DNA of 64,000 nucleotides from Fischerella thermalis PCC 7521 (GCF_000317225.1 NZ_AJLL01000077.1:58377-122376), one strand, 5' to 3'; numbered from the stretch's first letter, positions 9,128-17,825 are shown. The notes: generated by a model from the letters alone, not told the origin. Program-made: numbers and translations.

Positions 9128-10870
9128 TTAGCGTTCGCCTTTTTCAGCAGCGATAGATGGATAAGGTTCGTCAGGCTCGGCGCGTAAGACGGAATTAGGG
9201 CCAGCAGATAAAGCTGGATCGGAACTAGATAAAGGTACACCTTCTTCAGCCCTTTCCAAACCGTAATCGTAAGGGCCAGTAGCTAGTACAGGTGGTTTGT
9301 CAAAATTTTCAAATGCTGGTGGTGAAGTGGTCATCCACTCCAGAGTTAGGGCGTTCCAAGGATTGTTCCCAGCCTTGGGCCCATACATCCAACTCCAAAT
9401 CACATTGACAATAAAAGGCAATGTGGAAACTGCCAGTATGTAAGAACCGTAGGTACAAATTTCGTTGAGCAAAGCAAACTTGGGATCATACTGGGCAATA
9501 CGACGGTTCATCCCCATCATTCCCAGCTTGTGCATGGGCAAGAAGGTCATATTCAGACCAACAATTGTCAAGGCAAAATGAACTTTACCCCAAAATTCGT
9601 TGACCATTCGTCCCGTCATTTTTGGGAACCAGTGGTAGAAAGCGGCATAGATACCCAAAACACTACCACCGAACAGGACGTAATGCAGGTGGGCAACTAC
9701 GAAATAGGTGTCGTGGACGTGGATATCAAAAGGCACAGATGCTAACATGACGCCACTGATACCGCCAATTACGAAAGTACCCACAAAGCCTATTGCAAAT
9801 AGCATGGCGGTGTTGAGGCGGATTTTGCCACCCCACATAGTTGCTAACCAACTAAAAATTTTGATACCAGTAGGCACGGCAATGATCATCGTCGTGATCA
9901 TGAAAAACATCCGTAACCAACCGGGGATACCACTGGTGAACATGTGGTGCGCCCACACTATTAAACCCAGAAAGCTAATTGCCAAAGAAGAATAGGCGAT
10001 CGCTTTATAACCGAAAATGGGTTTACGAGAGTGAACGGGGATCACTTCTGAAATCACCCCAAAGAAGGGCAAAATCATGATGTAAACCGCAGGGTGGGAG
10101 TAGAACCAGAACATGTGTTGGTAAACAACTGGATCACCACCACCTGTCGGATTAAAAAATGTTGTGCCTACAAATAAGTCGAAGGCAAGCAGAATTAGCC
10201 CTGCTGCTAGCACAGGTGTCGACAACAACACCAACGCTGAAGTCGCTAACATTGCCCAGCAGAATAGGGGCATTTGATGGAATCCCATGCCAGGGGTACG
10301 CATTTTCAGGAGGGTAACGAGGAAATTAATCGCCCCCAAAATAGAGGATGTACCCAACAGCAGGACACTCATAATCCAGATTCCCTCACCCACCTGGCCT
10401 GTTACCAAACTCAAGGGAGGATAAGAAGTCCAACCTGCATCCGGGGCATCGCCTACAGCTAAACTGGCAATTAGCATCAAACCGGCTGGGGGAATGATCC
10501 AAAAAGCTAGGGCATTGAGGCGAGGGAATGCCATATCTTTTGCCCCAATCATCAAGGGCATGACATAGTTAGCAAAACCCGCACCCGCAGGCACAATCCA
10601 CAGGAAAATCATAATTGTGGCGTGCAGCGTAAACAAGCTGTTGTAGACTTCGGGAGTCACAAAATCTACTTCTGGGGTTCGGAGTTCGGTACGTACCAAA
10701 TCAGCCATCACCCCACCAATACAGTAGAAGATGAAGGTGGTGACTAGGTATTGAATACCAATGACTTTGTGGTCAGTGTTAAAGGTAAAGTATTCCCACC
10801 ATTTTCTCATCCCTGCTTCCTCAGCCTGAGCAGGGATATTAGCTGTTTCTTGTATTTGTGCTTGTGTCAT
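9128..10870 (-). CDS. coxA: Cytochrome c oxidase subunit I (A2-type)
   Basis: Catalytic subunit of an aa3-type oxidase that reduces O2 to water and pumps protons; 580 residues with 12 hydrophobic helices. Haem and copper ligands are visible in FTLHATIMIFLW, YSHPAVYIMILPFFG (His, cross-linked Tyr) and HDTYFVVAHLHYVLFGG. The sequence FWFYSHPAVY shows the Tyr-Ser pair that replaces the usual gating Glu, which places it in the A2 subfamily. K-channel elements (SGIPGWLRMF region, TGIKIFSW) are present. The C-terminal 60 residues after TSPPAFENF are hydrophilic and Pro/Glu-rich, as in cyanobacteria. Second gene of the operon. Confidence 0.96.
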   Translation of the reverse strand: MTQAQIQETANIPAQAEEAGMRKWWEYFTFNTDHKVIGIQYLVTTFIFYCIGGVMADLVRTELRTPEVDFVTPEVYNSLFTLHATIMIFLWIVPAGAGFANYVMPLMIGAKDMAFPRLNALAFWIIPPAGLMLIASLAVGDAPDAGWTSYPPLSLVTGQVGEGIWIMSVLLLGTSSILGAINFLVTLLKMRTPGMGFHQMPLFCWAMLATSALVLLSTPVLAAGLILLAFDLFVGTTFFNPTGGGDPVVYQHMFWFYSHPAVYIMILPFFGVISEVIPVHSRKPIFGYKAIAYSSLAISFLGLIVWAHHMFTSGIPGWLRMFFMITTMIIAVPTGIKIFSWLATMWGGKIRLNTAMLFAIGFVGTFVIGGISGVMLASVPFDIHVHDTYFVVAHLHYVLFGGSVLGIYAAFYHWFPKMTGRMVNEFWGKVHFALTIVGLNMTFLPMHKLGMMGMNRRIAQYDPKFALLNEICTYGSYILAVSTLPFIVNVIWSWMYGPKAGNNPWNALTLEWMTTSPPAFENFDKPPVLATGPYDYGLERAEEGVPLSSSDPALSAGPNSVLRAEPDEPYPSIAAEKGER

Positions 10871-10946
10871 ATAAATCGTTGGTTGTTATGTTGGTTGTTG
10901 GTTGTTTTTTCCAAACAACTATCAACAATCAACCCTGAACAAATAA

Positions 10947-12077
10947 CTACTTGTGCAATTGATGTAACATTTCTGGCTGAATTCCCATTTCTTGCGTGTA
11001 TGGGGCAAGATATTGTGCTGGGGATAGTTCCGCAGGGTTCACAGCAACCGCCTGATTGAGAGTTTCAGCACTGGCAACCTGCTGTTCTTGTACCCACTTC
11101 TCAAAGGCTTCTGGTTTTTCTACTACTACCTGTGTTCTCATCGCACCGTGGTAAGGCCCACACAGTTCCGCACAAACTACAGCATAAGTACCCTCTGTTT
11201 TGGGTGTAAACCGAACCTCTGTTTGCCGACCGGGGATGACATCTTGCTTAAGGCGGAATTCTGGAACCCAGAAAGCATGGATGACGTCATTTGCGGACAT
11301 ATTTAGTTTCACTTCCCGTCCGATGGGAACGTGCAATTCACCAGAGGTAATACCTGTGTCTGGGTAGGTGAAAATAAAGGCATACTGTAAACCTGTGACA
11401 TTAATCACCAGTTCGGGTGGTGTGCCTTGATTTTCCCGACTAGCACCAATTGTAGGAGCAACACTGCCGACACCCGGGGCGTCCTGCTTTTGAGGAATTT
11501 GATCAGCATTGCGAACTGCTGCTGTGGCTGGATCTTGCATGGCCTCATCAGATTTTTGCTGATTGAGGTTGGGTTGATCACTAGGAGGTGTATCGGTCAA
11601 AGTTGCTGCGATCGCTGCCCCTGGCATTTTCATAGCTTGGGGTGTTCTGGGTGCATCATGAATGGCATGGGGATCAAAGCCACCCATTTCATTGTAGACA
11701 TCGAAACTGTAGACAGAGATACCGATGACAATAATCGCGGGGATCGCTGTCCAGAGAATTTCTAGTGGCACATTACCATGCACCGGCTGACCATCTGCAT
11801 CATCACCTGCACGTCGGCGATATTTAAAGGCGCTGTAGATTAAAACGCCTTCAACAATTAAAAATATACCTGTGGATACGGTCATCATCGCATTGAACAG
11901 ACCATCCACTAAAACAGCTTCATCGGAAGCCTGGGTAGGCAACAAGCCATGATTTTGGCCATACCAGAGGCTGACCAGTGTCAGCACAATGCCGATAAGT
12001 AATGTCCAGATTGAACTTGGAATTTTCACGGTTAATAGGGTTAATGACTTTACTACTTGGACAGAACTGCTCACCAC
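10947..12077 (-). CDS. coxB: Cytochrome c oxidase subunit II
   Basis: Binds cytochrome c or plastocyanin on the lumenal/periplasmic side and passes electrons to subunit I through the CuA centre. 376 residues from a GTG start at 12077; a second GTG 16 codons on would also fit. Two transmembrane helices (about 23-42 and 63-85) are followed by a cupredoxin domain with the complete CuA motif CAELCGPYHGAM. Between helix 2 and the cupredoxin fold lies a long Ala/Gln/Pro-rich linker (about 150-215), seen in other cyanobacteria. First gene of coxBAC, divergent from ctaA. Confidence 0.95.
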   Translation of the reverse strand: MVSSSVQVVKSLTLLTVKIPSSIWTLLIGIVLTLVSLWYGQNHGLLPTQASDEAVLVDGLFNAMMTVSTGIFLIVEGVLIYSAFKYRRRAGDDADGQPVHGNVPLEILWTAIPAIIVIGISVYSFDVYNEMGGFDPHAIHDAPRTPQAMKMPGAAIAATLTDTPPSDQPNLNQQKSDEAMQDPATAAVRNADQIPQKQDAPGVGSVAPTIGASRENQGTPPELVINVTGLQYAFIFTYPDTGITSGELHVPIGREVKLNMSANDVIHAFWVPEFRLKQDVIPGRQTEVRFTPKTEGTYAVVCAELCGPYHGAMRTQVVVEKPEAFEKWVQEQQVASAETLNQAVAVNPAELSPAQYLAPYTQEMGIQPEMLHQLHK

Positions 12078-12853
12078 TTACTACGGTAGTTCACCCTAAA
12101 AGACATGGAGAGTAACAGCGTAAAATTTTATGATTTTTTTTGATTGACTATCCAATCTTCAGTTAGTCTGCGACTTCTACTTTAGCGACCACAGAAAAAT
12201 ATTGCATGTTCTGTGTTTATGACCGCCTGTGGTCAAAATTTTTATCCAAAAATGGCTAACTCTATCGATTACTGAACATACTGGTGTAAGGAGGCAACAG
12301 GCACTCTTACAACAGACAACAAGGAAGTTAGAGGTGTACTGATTTTTTTCAAAAATCAAATAGGAATCCTATACATAGCAGATTTATGAAAATTATGCGT
12401 GGGCAAACATTTGTGTGAATTTACTTCTTGAGCAAGACTAAATTGGCGTAAGGACTCTTGTTTCAAAATTTTGGAATAGCCTAGTAATCAATGCTTTTAA
12501 TCGGTCTTGAAAAGCTTTGAGCGCCAGAAGCCTATGAGCGCGTCTACAAACTTTTGGTGAAATCCAAAATCTAAAATCCAAAAAGGCAATAACCAGCTAT
12601 AGTTCCTTGGCTGCCAAAAGGAGTACATAAATATTTAAGAAAAAATTAGATTTTATCAAAATTGTCAGCGATAAATACCCAAAAACCTGAAAAATCTCTA
12701 AAGCTTAGGCTGATTTTAGTAAAGGTGATTCAAAGTATAGATGATATCTGAATATCTAACCTAGAATTTATTGCGCTAGGGTGGATATGGGTCAGTACTG
12801 ATCTATCTTGGAAATTTCATAGCTCACATCAAGCGGACAGAAGGTATCTTTAC
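12078..12853. other. Long divergent promoter region between coxB and ctaA
   Basis: About 775 bases without a credible gene. It must carry the promoters for coxBAC (leftwards) and ctaAB (rightwards). AT-rich, with several short frames lacking ribosome sites. I see no clear NtcA box or other operator. Confidence 0.5.
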
Positions 12854-13816
12854 ATGAGCGAATTTGTCCTAGAACAACAAAATTTAGCGGCAGTAGAACA
12901 GCAAAATCCCAAGGATAGAATTCGGCGCTGGGTGTGGAGAATGTGTGTAGCCACCTTGATGTTAATGGCGATAGGCAGCGCTACCCGCGTCATGAATGCA
13001 GGATTGGCTTGTCCAGACTGGCCTTTATGCTATGGTGAACTAGTACCAACCAAGCAAATGAATTTCCAGGTTTTTCTGGAATGGTTTCATAGATTGGATG
13101 CAGCATTAATTGGAGTCAGCGCGATCGCACTTGTGGGTGTATCTTGGTGGAATCGTCGCTGTCTACCCAAGTGGCTACCCTGGGCATCCACATTCGCACT
13201 GTTTTTAATTATCTTCCAAGGCGTGTTAGGTGGACTTACTGTTACGCAACTGTTGCGGTTTGATATTGTTACCGCTCACTTGGGAACAGCTTTAGTATTT
13301 TTCTCTACTTTACTGGCGATCGGTACTGCACTCACTCCCTACCAAGCAACCGGAACTGTTGGTAAGTTGCCTTGGGTAGGTTTAACCGCCACTATTTTGG
13401 TTTATGTGCAGAGTCTCCTCGGTGCTTTAGTAGGTTCTCGCTGGGCATTACACCAATGCTTTGCGGGTTATCAACTTTGTGATGTCATGTACAGCCACAT
13501 TTTTGGCTTGATTCCACCGACGCTGGCAATATTGACAGTTGTTTTTATGACTTGGCGTACACCAGCACTCCACCCAGCCCTACGCAAACTAGCCAATATG
13601 GCTGGTGGGTTATTGATTTTACAATTAATTGTAGGATTTGCCACTTTCAGGTTACATCTGCAAGTTGAGCCATTAACAGTATCTCACCAAGCTATAGGAG
13701 CGACATTGCTAGGTATTTTGGTGGTGTTCACTGTTCTTTGTTTACGTGATTGGGTAGCAAATCTCAGTATTAATGCTGAATCTAACACTGAAACTGCCAA
13801 TCCAATTCCGAATTAA
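12854..13816 (+). CDS. ctaA: Haem A synthase (COX15/CtaA)
   Basis: Oxidises the C8 methyl of haem O to the formyl of haem A, needed for the aa3 oxidase encoded divergently. 320 residues, eight predicted helices. Key features: ATRVMNAGLACPDWPLCYGE, EWFHRLDAALIG (haem-ligand His in the first half), DIVTAHLGTALVFFS, and in the second half MYSHIFGLIPP and VSHQAIGATLLG. The CPDWPLC Cys pair is conserved in cyanobacterial and Bacillus-type enzymes. Starts at ATG 12854; ctaB follows after 100 bases, so the pair is probably co-transcribed. Confidence 0.94.
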   Translation: MSEFVLEQQNLAAVEQQNPKDRIRRWVWRMCVATLMLMAIGSATRVMNAGLACPDWPLCYGELVPTKQMNFQVFLEWFHRLDAALIGVSAIALVGVSWWNRRCLPKWLPWASTFALFLIIFQGVLGGLTVTQLLRFDIVTAHLGTALVFFSTLLAIGTALTPYQATGTVGKLPWVGLTATILVYVQSLLGALVGSRWALHQCFAGYQLCDVMYSHIFGLIPPTLAILTVVFMTWRTPALHPALRKLANMAGGLLILQLIVGFATFRLHLQVEPLTVSHQAIGATLLGILVVFTVLCLRDWVANLSINAESNTETANPIPN

Positions 13817-13916
13817 ATTCAGTCAAAAGTTATCAGTTTTTGATCACTGATCACTGATGACTGATACTCATGGCGGCAGCATACAAATTATTCAAGATTA
13901 AGGAAATAGTGCCAAG

Positions 13917-14873
13917 ATGATTGAGACTAATGTCTCGAAGCAGCATGAATCATTTTTACAGGTTCTGCAAAGTTACTACCAGCTAACCAAACCCAGGATT
14001 ATCCCGTTACTCTTAATTACAACAGCTGGCAGTATGTGGATCGCGGCAAAGGGACAAGTAGACCCGATGCTATTGTTAGTCACTCTCTCTGGTGGCACTT
14101 TAGCTGCTGCTAGCGCCCAGACAATTAACTGTATTTATGACCGGGATATAGATTATGAGATGGAGCGTACCCGTCATCGTCCCATCCCTTCTGGTAGAAT
14201 ACAGTCGCGTGATGCTCTGATTTTTGCGATCGCTCTTGCTGTTATTTCCTTTAGCCTATTGTCAGTATTTGCCAACTTGCTAGCTGCCTTGCTAGCAATG
14301 GCTGGCATAGGTTTTTATGTGTTAATTTATACTCATTGGCTAAAGCGTCACAGCACCCTAAATATCGTTATTGGTGGAGCAGCAGGAGCAATTCCCACAC
14401 TGGTAGGTTGGGCTGCTGTTACTGGCAATCTCAGCTGGACAGCATGGTTATTATTTACAATTGTCTTTTTGTGGACACCGCCCCACTTCTGGGCTTTAGC
14501 CTTGATGATTCGGGACGATTACGCAAAAGTAGGCGTACCTATGCTACCAGTAGTCGCAGGCAATTCAGCAACTGTGCAACAGATTTGGTGGTATACCTTG
14601 CTCACAGTCGCAGCCACATTCATACTAGTTTACCCTTTGCAGCAAACAGGATTTGTTTATGGTGCGATCGCGCTATATTTAGGCGGAGTATTCATTTACA
14701 AAGCTTGGCAATTGTTGCGTGATCCAAGCGATCGAAATTTAGCAAGAGGATTATTTCTCTATTCCATTTCTTACATGATGCTATTGTGTCTGGGTATGGT
14801 AGTTGATAGTCTTCCTCTTACTCATCATGCAATCAGTTTTGTAGTCAGTCAGTTCATTTGGTGTGAAAGTTAA
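13917..14873 (+). CDS. ctaB: Haem O synthase (protohaem IX farnesyltransferase)
   Basis: UbiA-family membrane prenyltransferase that adds a farnesyl group to protohaem. 318 residues, about nine helices. It starts with [19 protein letters not shown] and contains the first Asp-rich motif as [19 protein letters not shown] and the second-half motif [20 protein letters not shown]. The helix with [19 protein letters not shown] is also characteristic. Follows ctaA in the same direction and is closed by a strong terminator at 14886. Together with ctaA it supplies haem A to the oxidase of coxBAC. Confidence 0.95.
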   Translation: MIETNVSKQHESFLQVLQSYYQLTKPRIIPLLLITTAGSMWIAAKGQVDPMLLLVTLSGGTLAAASAQTINCIYDRDIDYEMERTRHRPIPSGRIQSRDALIFAIALAVISFSLLSVFANLLAALLAMAGIGFYVLIYTHWLKRHSTLNIVIGGAAGAIPTLVGWAAVTGNLSWTAWLLFTIVFLWTPPHFWALALMIRDDYAKVGVPMLPVVAGNSATVQQIWWYTLLTVAATFILVYPLQQTGFVYGAIALYLGGVFIYKAWQLLRDPSDRNLARGLFLYSISYMMLLCLGMVVDSLPLTHHAISFVVSQFIWCES

Positions 14874-14885
14874 CTGACTGGAATT

Positions 14886-14917
14886 AAACCGGGTTTTTTT
14901 GAAAAACCCGGTTTTTT
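14886..14917. terminator. Bidirectional terminator after ctaB
   Basis: Perfect hairpin AAACCGGGTTTTT / AAAAACCCGGTTT with a run of T on both strands. It serves ctaB (+) and the small gene at 14921-15070 (-), whose stops lie on either side. Confidence 0.8.
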
Positions 14918-14920
14918 AAA

Positions 14921-15070
14921 TTATTTAATTGCAGAAAGAGCACGTCCACACACACCAGCAGCTATACCCGCCGAAGCCGTTAAAGAAGGTTGATTCTTAA
15001 CAACACCAAGAATAGCTGCTAAGAAAAGAGCAAAAAAAGCACTCAACGCCATTTGACGTAAAATACTCAT
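14921..15070 (-). CDS. Small hydrophobic protein, unknown function
   Basis: 49 residues starting MSILRQMALSAFFALF, ATG at 15070 with a ribosome site (AGAGGA) seven bases upstream. One membrane helix (about 8-24, rich in Ala, Leu, Phe) is followed by KNQPSLTASAGIAAG and VCGRALSAIK. The sequence has the look of a secreted or membrane-anchored micropeptide with a single Cys. It lies between the ctaB terminator and the double-Gly peptide group at 15.3-17.3 kb and reads in the same direction as those peptides. Not recognised. Confidence 0.5.
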   Translation of the reverse strand: MSILRQMALSAFFALFLAAILGVVKNQPSLTASAGIAAGVCGRALSAIK

Positions 15071-15177
15071 CTTGAATCCTCTAGCAAGATTTTAATAGGG
15101 CTGACACTAATTCAATTATCCAATAATTTTGCTTTTAAAAATAAAAATTAATTATATAATTATACTAAATCATTCTC

Positions 15178-15248
15178 GTTACCAAGTTCAACCTGATAAC
15201 GAGGGTTTGAAGGCTTCGCATCCTGATATTACAAACTAGTGCAAGTTG
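15178..15248. repeat. Palindrome-containing repeat, copy 1
   Basis: About 70 bases nearly identical to 17035-17105. It starts with an imperfect palindrome (GTTACCAAGTT / AACCTGATAAC), continues with the shared words GGCTTCGCATCC and ACAAACTAGTGCAA, and lies about 75 bases past the stop of a small double-Gly peptide gene. Confidence 0.7.
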
Positions 15249-15321
15249 TCAGAGTTGTCGGCGATTAATCGCGGTTTAACAGATTCTGGCTGAACTAAAT
15301 CTATTTTTTCTTAATGGGTGA

Positions 15322-15557
15322 TTAACGTTGAGCAGCTTTTTTCACCTCTTCGGGCGCTTCGTTACGACCAATTACATCACATGCTCTAGTCCCTCGATAC
15401 CAGTTATAGCCTTTATAGTCAGTTACAAATCGGTCTTTTGCACATCTGTAGAAAGCTAAAGGTGCTTGTCCTCCTGTAATTTCTTCCGTAATTCTATGAT
15501 CCAAATCGGTGAGTAAATTGGAGTTTTGTAAATCGACAAATGGCTCAGATGCAATAA
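15322..15557 (-). pseudogene. Double-glycine-leader peptide gene truncated by the TnpB element
   Basis: An open frame extends from the end of the TnpB element (about 15557) to the stop at 15322. It reads FIASEPFVDLQNSNLL, then TDLDHRITEEITGG, then a 50-residue core beginning QAPLAFYRCAKDRF and ending EEVKKAAQR with two Cys. The acidic segment ending in ITGG fits a double-glycine leader. No in-frame ATG or GTG lies between the element and the leader; the first internal ATG (15504) would give a leader of only 12 residues. I infer that the start codon and the first part of the leader were separated by the insertion. Core function unknown. Confidence 0.55.
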
Positions 15558-15640
15558 ATTGACATCCTCTCCCGCTACATCCGCAGGATTAGCGGGAGAT
15601 TCCCAAGCCTCACGACTTGGGTTTCTGTTTCTTTCCATTA
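15558..15640 (-). ncRNA. Putative omega-RNA (right-end guide RNA of TnpB)
   Basis: The structured 3' end of the tnpB transcript, with two stable stems directly after the stop codon. In characterised systems this region forms the RNA that guides TnpB, and the guide would be read from the flank just past the element, here the peptide-gene leader at 15557 downwards. Inferred from position and folding only. Confidence 0.45.
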
Positions 15641-16798
15641 CTGGATTTTCGCAACTGCCATACGCGACTTATGCCTATCAGGTCTTATGTTCGCTCCACA
15701 GACTGTAACGGTGTGCCCCACCGCCAAAATATTCTTAGCTGCATTGATGTCTCGGTCGTGGTGCATCCCGCATTTGGGGCAATCCCATTCCCTGATGTTC
15801 AACGGCAACTTATCAACAATATGTCCGCAGTTGCCACAGCGCTTAGAACTGGGAAACCAACGGTCAATTTTTACCAAGGTTCGACCATACCATTTGGCTT
15901 TATATTCCAGTTGTCTCACCAACTCGCCCCATGCAGCATCACTGATAGCACGGGCAAGCTTGGGGTTCTTAACCATATTTTTAACTGCCAAATCCTCAAC
16001 CACTATCGTTTGGTTTTCACGAATCAGTTGAGTTGTCAGTTTATGGGTATGGTCTTTTCTGGAATCAGAGATTTTAGCTTGGAGACGAGCTACTTTGAGT
16101 CTTGCTTTGTCTCGATTACGGGAAGCTTTCTGTTTGCGGCTCAAAGACTTTTGTGCTTTCCTCAACTTTTGATAGTGCTTGTCGAACGCTTTGGGATTAG
16201 CAATCTTTTCACCCGTACTCAAAGTAACGAGACTGCTAATCCCAACATCCAGACCAACAGCACTATCAACTGGTCGCAAAGTTTCGTCAGTTGGATCGTT
16301 AATCCGCAAGTTGACAAACCATCGCCCAGAAGATTCAAGCCTAACTGTGATGGTACTAGGTTCACACCCCTTGGGAAGTTGTCTAGACCATTTAATTGGC
16401 AGCGGTTCAGAACACTTAGCCAAGTAGACTTGTCCATCCTTCCACCGGAAAGCAGACTTGGTAAACTCTGCGCTACCACCACTACGCTTCTTTTTGAAGT
16501 TGGGATATTTTGCTCTACCTGCAAAGAAATTGGCGAAAGCAGTTTGCAGATGCCTCAAACCTTGTTGCAGTGGTACGCAACTAACCTCGTTCAAAAACTG
16601 GAGTTCTTCCAACTTTTTCCACTGTGTCAGCATGGCAGAAGACTGAACGTAATCAATCTTCTCCCGTCTCTCATACCAAGCCTCAGTTCTCGCCGCCAAA
16701 GCCTTGTTAAACACCAACCGCACACAACCAATTGTCCGGCGCAATATTTGTTCTTGCTCGGTAGTTGGGTAAAAACGGTAGCGGTAGGCTTTTTCCAT
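15638..16798 (-). CDS. tnpB: RNA-guided endonuclease TnpB
   Basis: 386 residues, full length. The N-terminal helix-turn-helix/WED part begins EKAYRYRFYPTTEQEQIL and contains GCVRLVFNKALA. The RuvC nuclease residues are all present: D184 in AVGLDVGISSL, E268 in IVVEDLAVKNM and D350 in HDRDINAAKNIL. The zinc ribbon is intact (CGNC at 321-324 and CPKC at 340-343). The Arg/Lys-rich bridge region (about 205-245) is normal. It should therefore be an active nuclease of the IS1341 type. Such proteins cut DNA matching their guide and help retain the element at its site. ATG at 16798. Confidence 0.93.
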   Translation of the reverse strand: MEKAYRYRFYPTTEQEQILRRTIGCVRLVFNKALAARTEAWYERREKIDYVQSSAMLTQWKKLEELQFLNEVSCVPLQQGLRHLQTAFANFFAGRAKYPNFKKKRSGGSAEFTKSAFRWKDGQVYLAKCSEPLPIKWSRQLPKGCEPSTITVRLESSGRWFVNLRINDPTDETLRPVDSAVGLDVGISSLVTLSTGEKIANPKAFDKHYQKLRKAQKSLSRKQKASRNRDKARLKVARLQAKISDSRKDHTHKLTTQLIRENQTIVVEDLAVKNMVKNPKLARAISDAAWGELVRQLEYKAKWYGRTLVKIDRWFPSSKRCGNCGHIVDKLPLNIREWDCPKCGMHHDRDINAAKNILAVGHTVTVCGANIRPDRHKSRMAVAKIQ

Positions 16799-17034
16799 GC
16801 CTCACACTTTACCATTAAATCTGTGAAATACGTATAACCGCTATGCCCCAAAGTTCATTTACTCACTCGTCGTTTACCCCGTCGTCTGTTGCGGCTACGC
16901 AACAACTAGACTCAGGGGTGAAACTCCTCGCGCGTCCCTATTCCTCTCACCGCCAAGCTGACGCTGTGGCGGGAGTCTCCTGGGGGTGTTAGATGATTGT
17001 TAACCTCACTTACAAAATCAGGTAAGCTATTGTC

Positions 17035-17105
17035 GTTACCAGGTTAGACCTGGTAACGAAGGTTCAGAGGCTTCGCATCCGAATACTACAAACTAGTGCA
17101 ATTTA
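17035..17105. repeat. Palindrome-containing repeat, copy 2
   Basis: Starts with a perfect palindrome, GTTACCAGGT TAG ACCTGGTAAC (17035-17057), then shares GGCTTCGCATCC and ACAAACTAGTGCAA with copy 1 at 15178. It ends 8 bases before the stop of the peptide gene at 17113. There is no T-run, so it is not an obvious terminator. Confidence 0.75.
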
Positions 17106-17112
17106 TCAGTAT

Positions 17113-17268
17113 TTAGTGCTTGCAATAGCCGTAATATTTGTGTCGTTTGAATCCGTAGTATTCTTTGCCCCCGTAGTATTTGCCTCTTCCGTAGTAGCCT
17201 TTCCAGTGACCACCAATAATTTGACTAGATTCAACAGATTCGATGTGATTCAGATCAGAAATAATCAT
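17113..17268 (-). CDS. Tyr/Gly/Lys-rich peptide with double-glycine leader
   Basis: 51 residues. The start is ATG 17268 because AGGAG lies eight bases upstream; an upstream in-frame extension has no ribosome site. The leader MIISDLNHIESVESSQIIGG is acidic and ends in Gly-Gly, matching substrates of peptidase-domain ABC exporters. The 31-residue core is strikingly biased: four YYG motifs, several Lys and His, one Trp and a single Cys near the end (YYGYCKH). That makes a basic, Tyr-rich peptide of about 4 kDa. It is neighbour to the truncated peptide gene at 15322, and both are followed by the same palindromic repeat. No modification enzyme or exporter is adjacent. Could be a bacteriocin, a signalling peptide or a surface/metal-binding peptide. 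Confidence 0.7.
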   Translation of the reverse strand: MIISDLNHIESVESSQIIGGHWKGYYGRGKYYGGKEYYGFKRHKYYGYCKH

Positions 17269-17465
17269 GAGTTTCTCCTGGGAATTAATTAATGGTAATT
17301 GCTGTGATTGCAAGGATATCTGAAAAGTGCTGAGCTACAATTTCTTAGCAGCGATTGTGATTAAATTTTGACTTCTCAGAAATCCTTTTAGCTTCGCTTA
17401 CAAAATCAGGAGAGCGATAACCTTAGTACCCTAATTTATGTATTTGTTATCAGATATTCATATGC
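17269..17465. other. Spacer upstream of the Tyr-rich peptide gene
   Basis: Contains a partial copy (17394-17424) of a sequence also seen at 17009-17040 (CTTACAAAATCAGG). The promoter of the peptide gene must lie here. No gene seen. Confidence 0.4.
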
Positions 17466-17820
17466 CTAAAGGTATAAATCAAAATTTTCATTTTTAAAGT
17501 CGATACATTCTGCATCTGCTTCTATTAATTCAATGTTTTGCAAGCCTAATTCCTCAATTTTTTGTTGTGCTTGCTTAAGCATTTACGAAGAAAAATCGAC
17601 TCCGATTACTTTTCCTTCTGAGCCAACAATTTGGGCAGCAGCAATGGCAATGATACCTGTGCCAGTTGCTATATCTAATACTTTTTGTCCTTTTTGTAGG
17701 TGAACTAACTCTAGTAAAGGCAGAGTGCGACGAATGGTGTAATCGTTGTCGTAACTAGTTCTACTGTTAAAGAAATTTATTACTTCTTGTTTGTATTGTT
17801 GTTCGTAGGTTGTGGTGCAT
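17466..17820 (-). pseudogene. Broken SAM-dependent methyltransferase gene
   Basis: The first part reads YEQQYKQEVINFFNSRTSYD and then LQKGQKVLDIATGTGIIAIA, the class I methyltransferase motif I, and reaches VIGVDFSS before an in-frame TAA at 17583-17585. The same frame then continues in family style as MLKQAQQKIEELGLQNIEL and ends at a second stop after FDLYL (17466). Relatives have about 250-270 residues, so the C-terminal half is lost and the rest is interrupted. The 5' end is fused to a CACAGATG repeat, so the natural start may also be gone. Not functional as it stands. Confidence 0.75.
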
Positions 17821-17825
17821 AAAAT

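Larger units (their letters stand above)
15558..16860 (-). mobile_element. Solitary TnpB element (IS200/IS605-like, no tnpA)
   Basis: A tnpB gene with short flanks and no tnpA nearby. The 3' flank (15558-15637) folds into hairpins: CCCAAG / CTTGGG, then CTCCCGCTA / TAGCGGGAG, ending GAGGATGTCAA, the usual right end of these elements in cyanobacteria. The left end is less clear and was set where unusual sequence gives way to spacer. There are no terminal inverted repeats or target duplications, as expected for this family. It sits in the leader of a double-Gly peptide gene. Confidence 0.75.

Noticed and set aside
12177..12359. 60-codon minus frame between coxB and ctaA
   Set aside because: No ribosome site and no recognisable motif; lies in promoter DNA.
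15617..16837. 406-codon plus-strand frame opposite tnpB
   Set aside because: Purely antisense to an intact TnpB with all catalytic residues; the translation has no sensible pattern.
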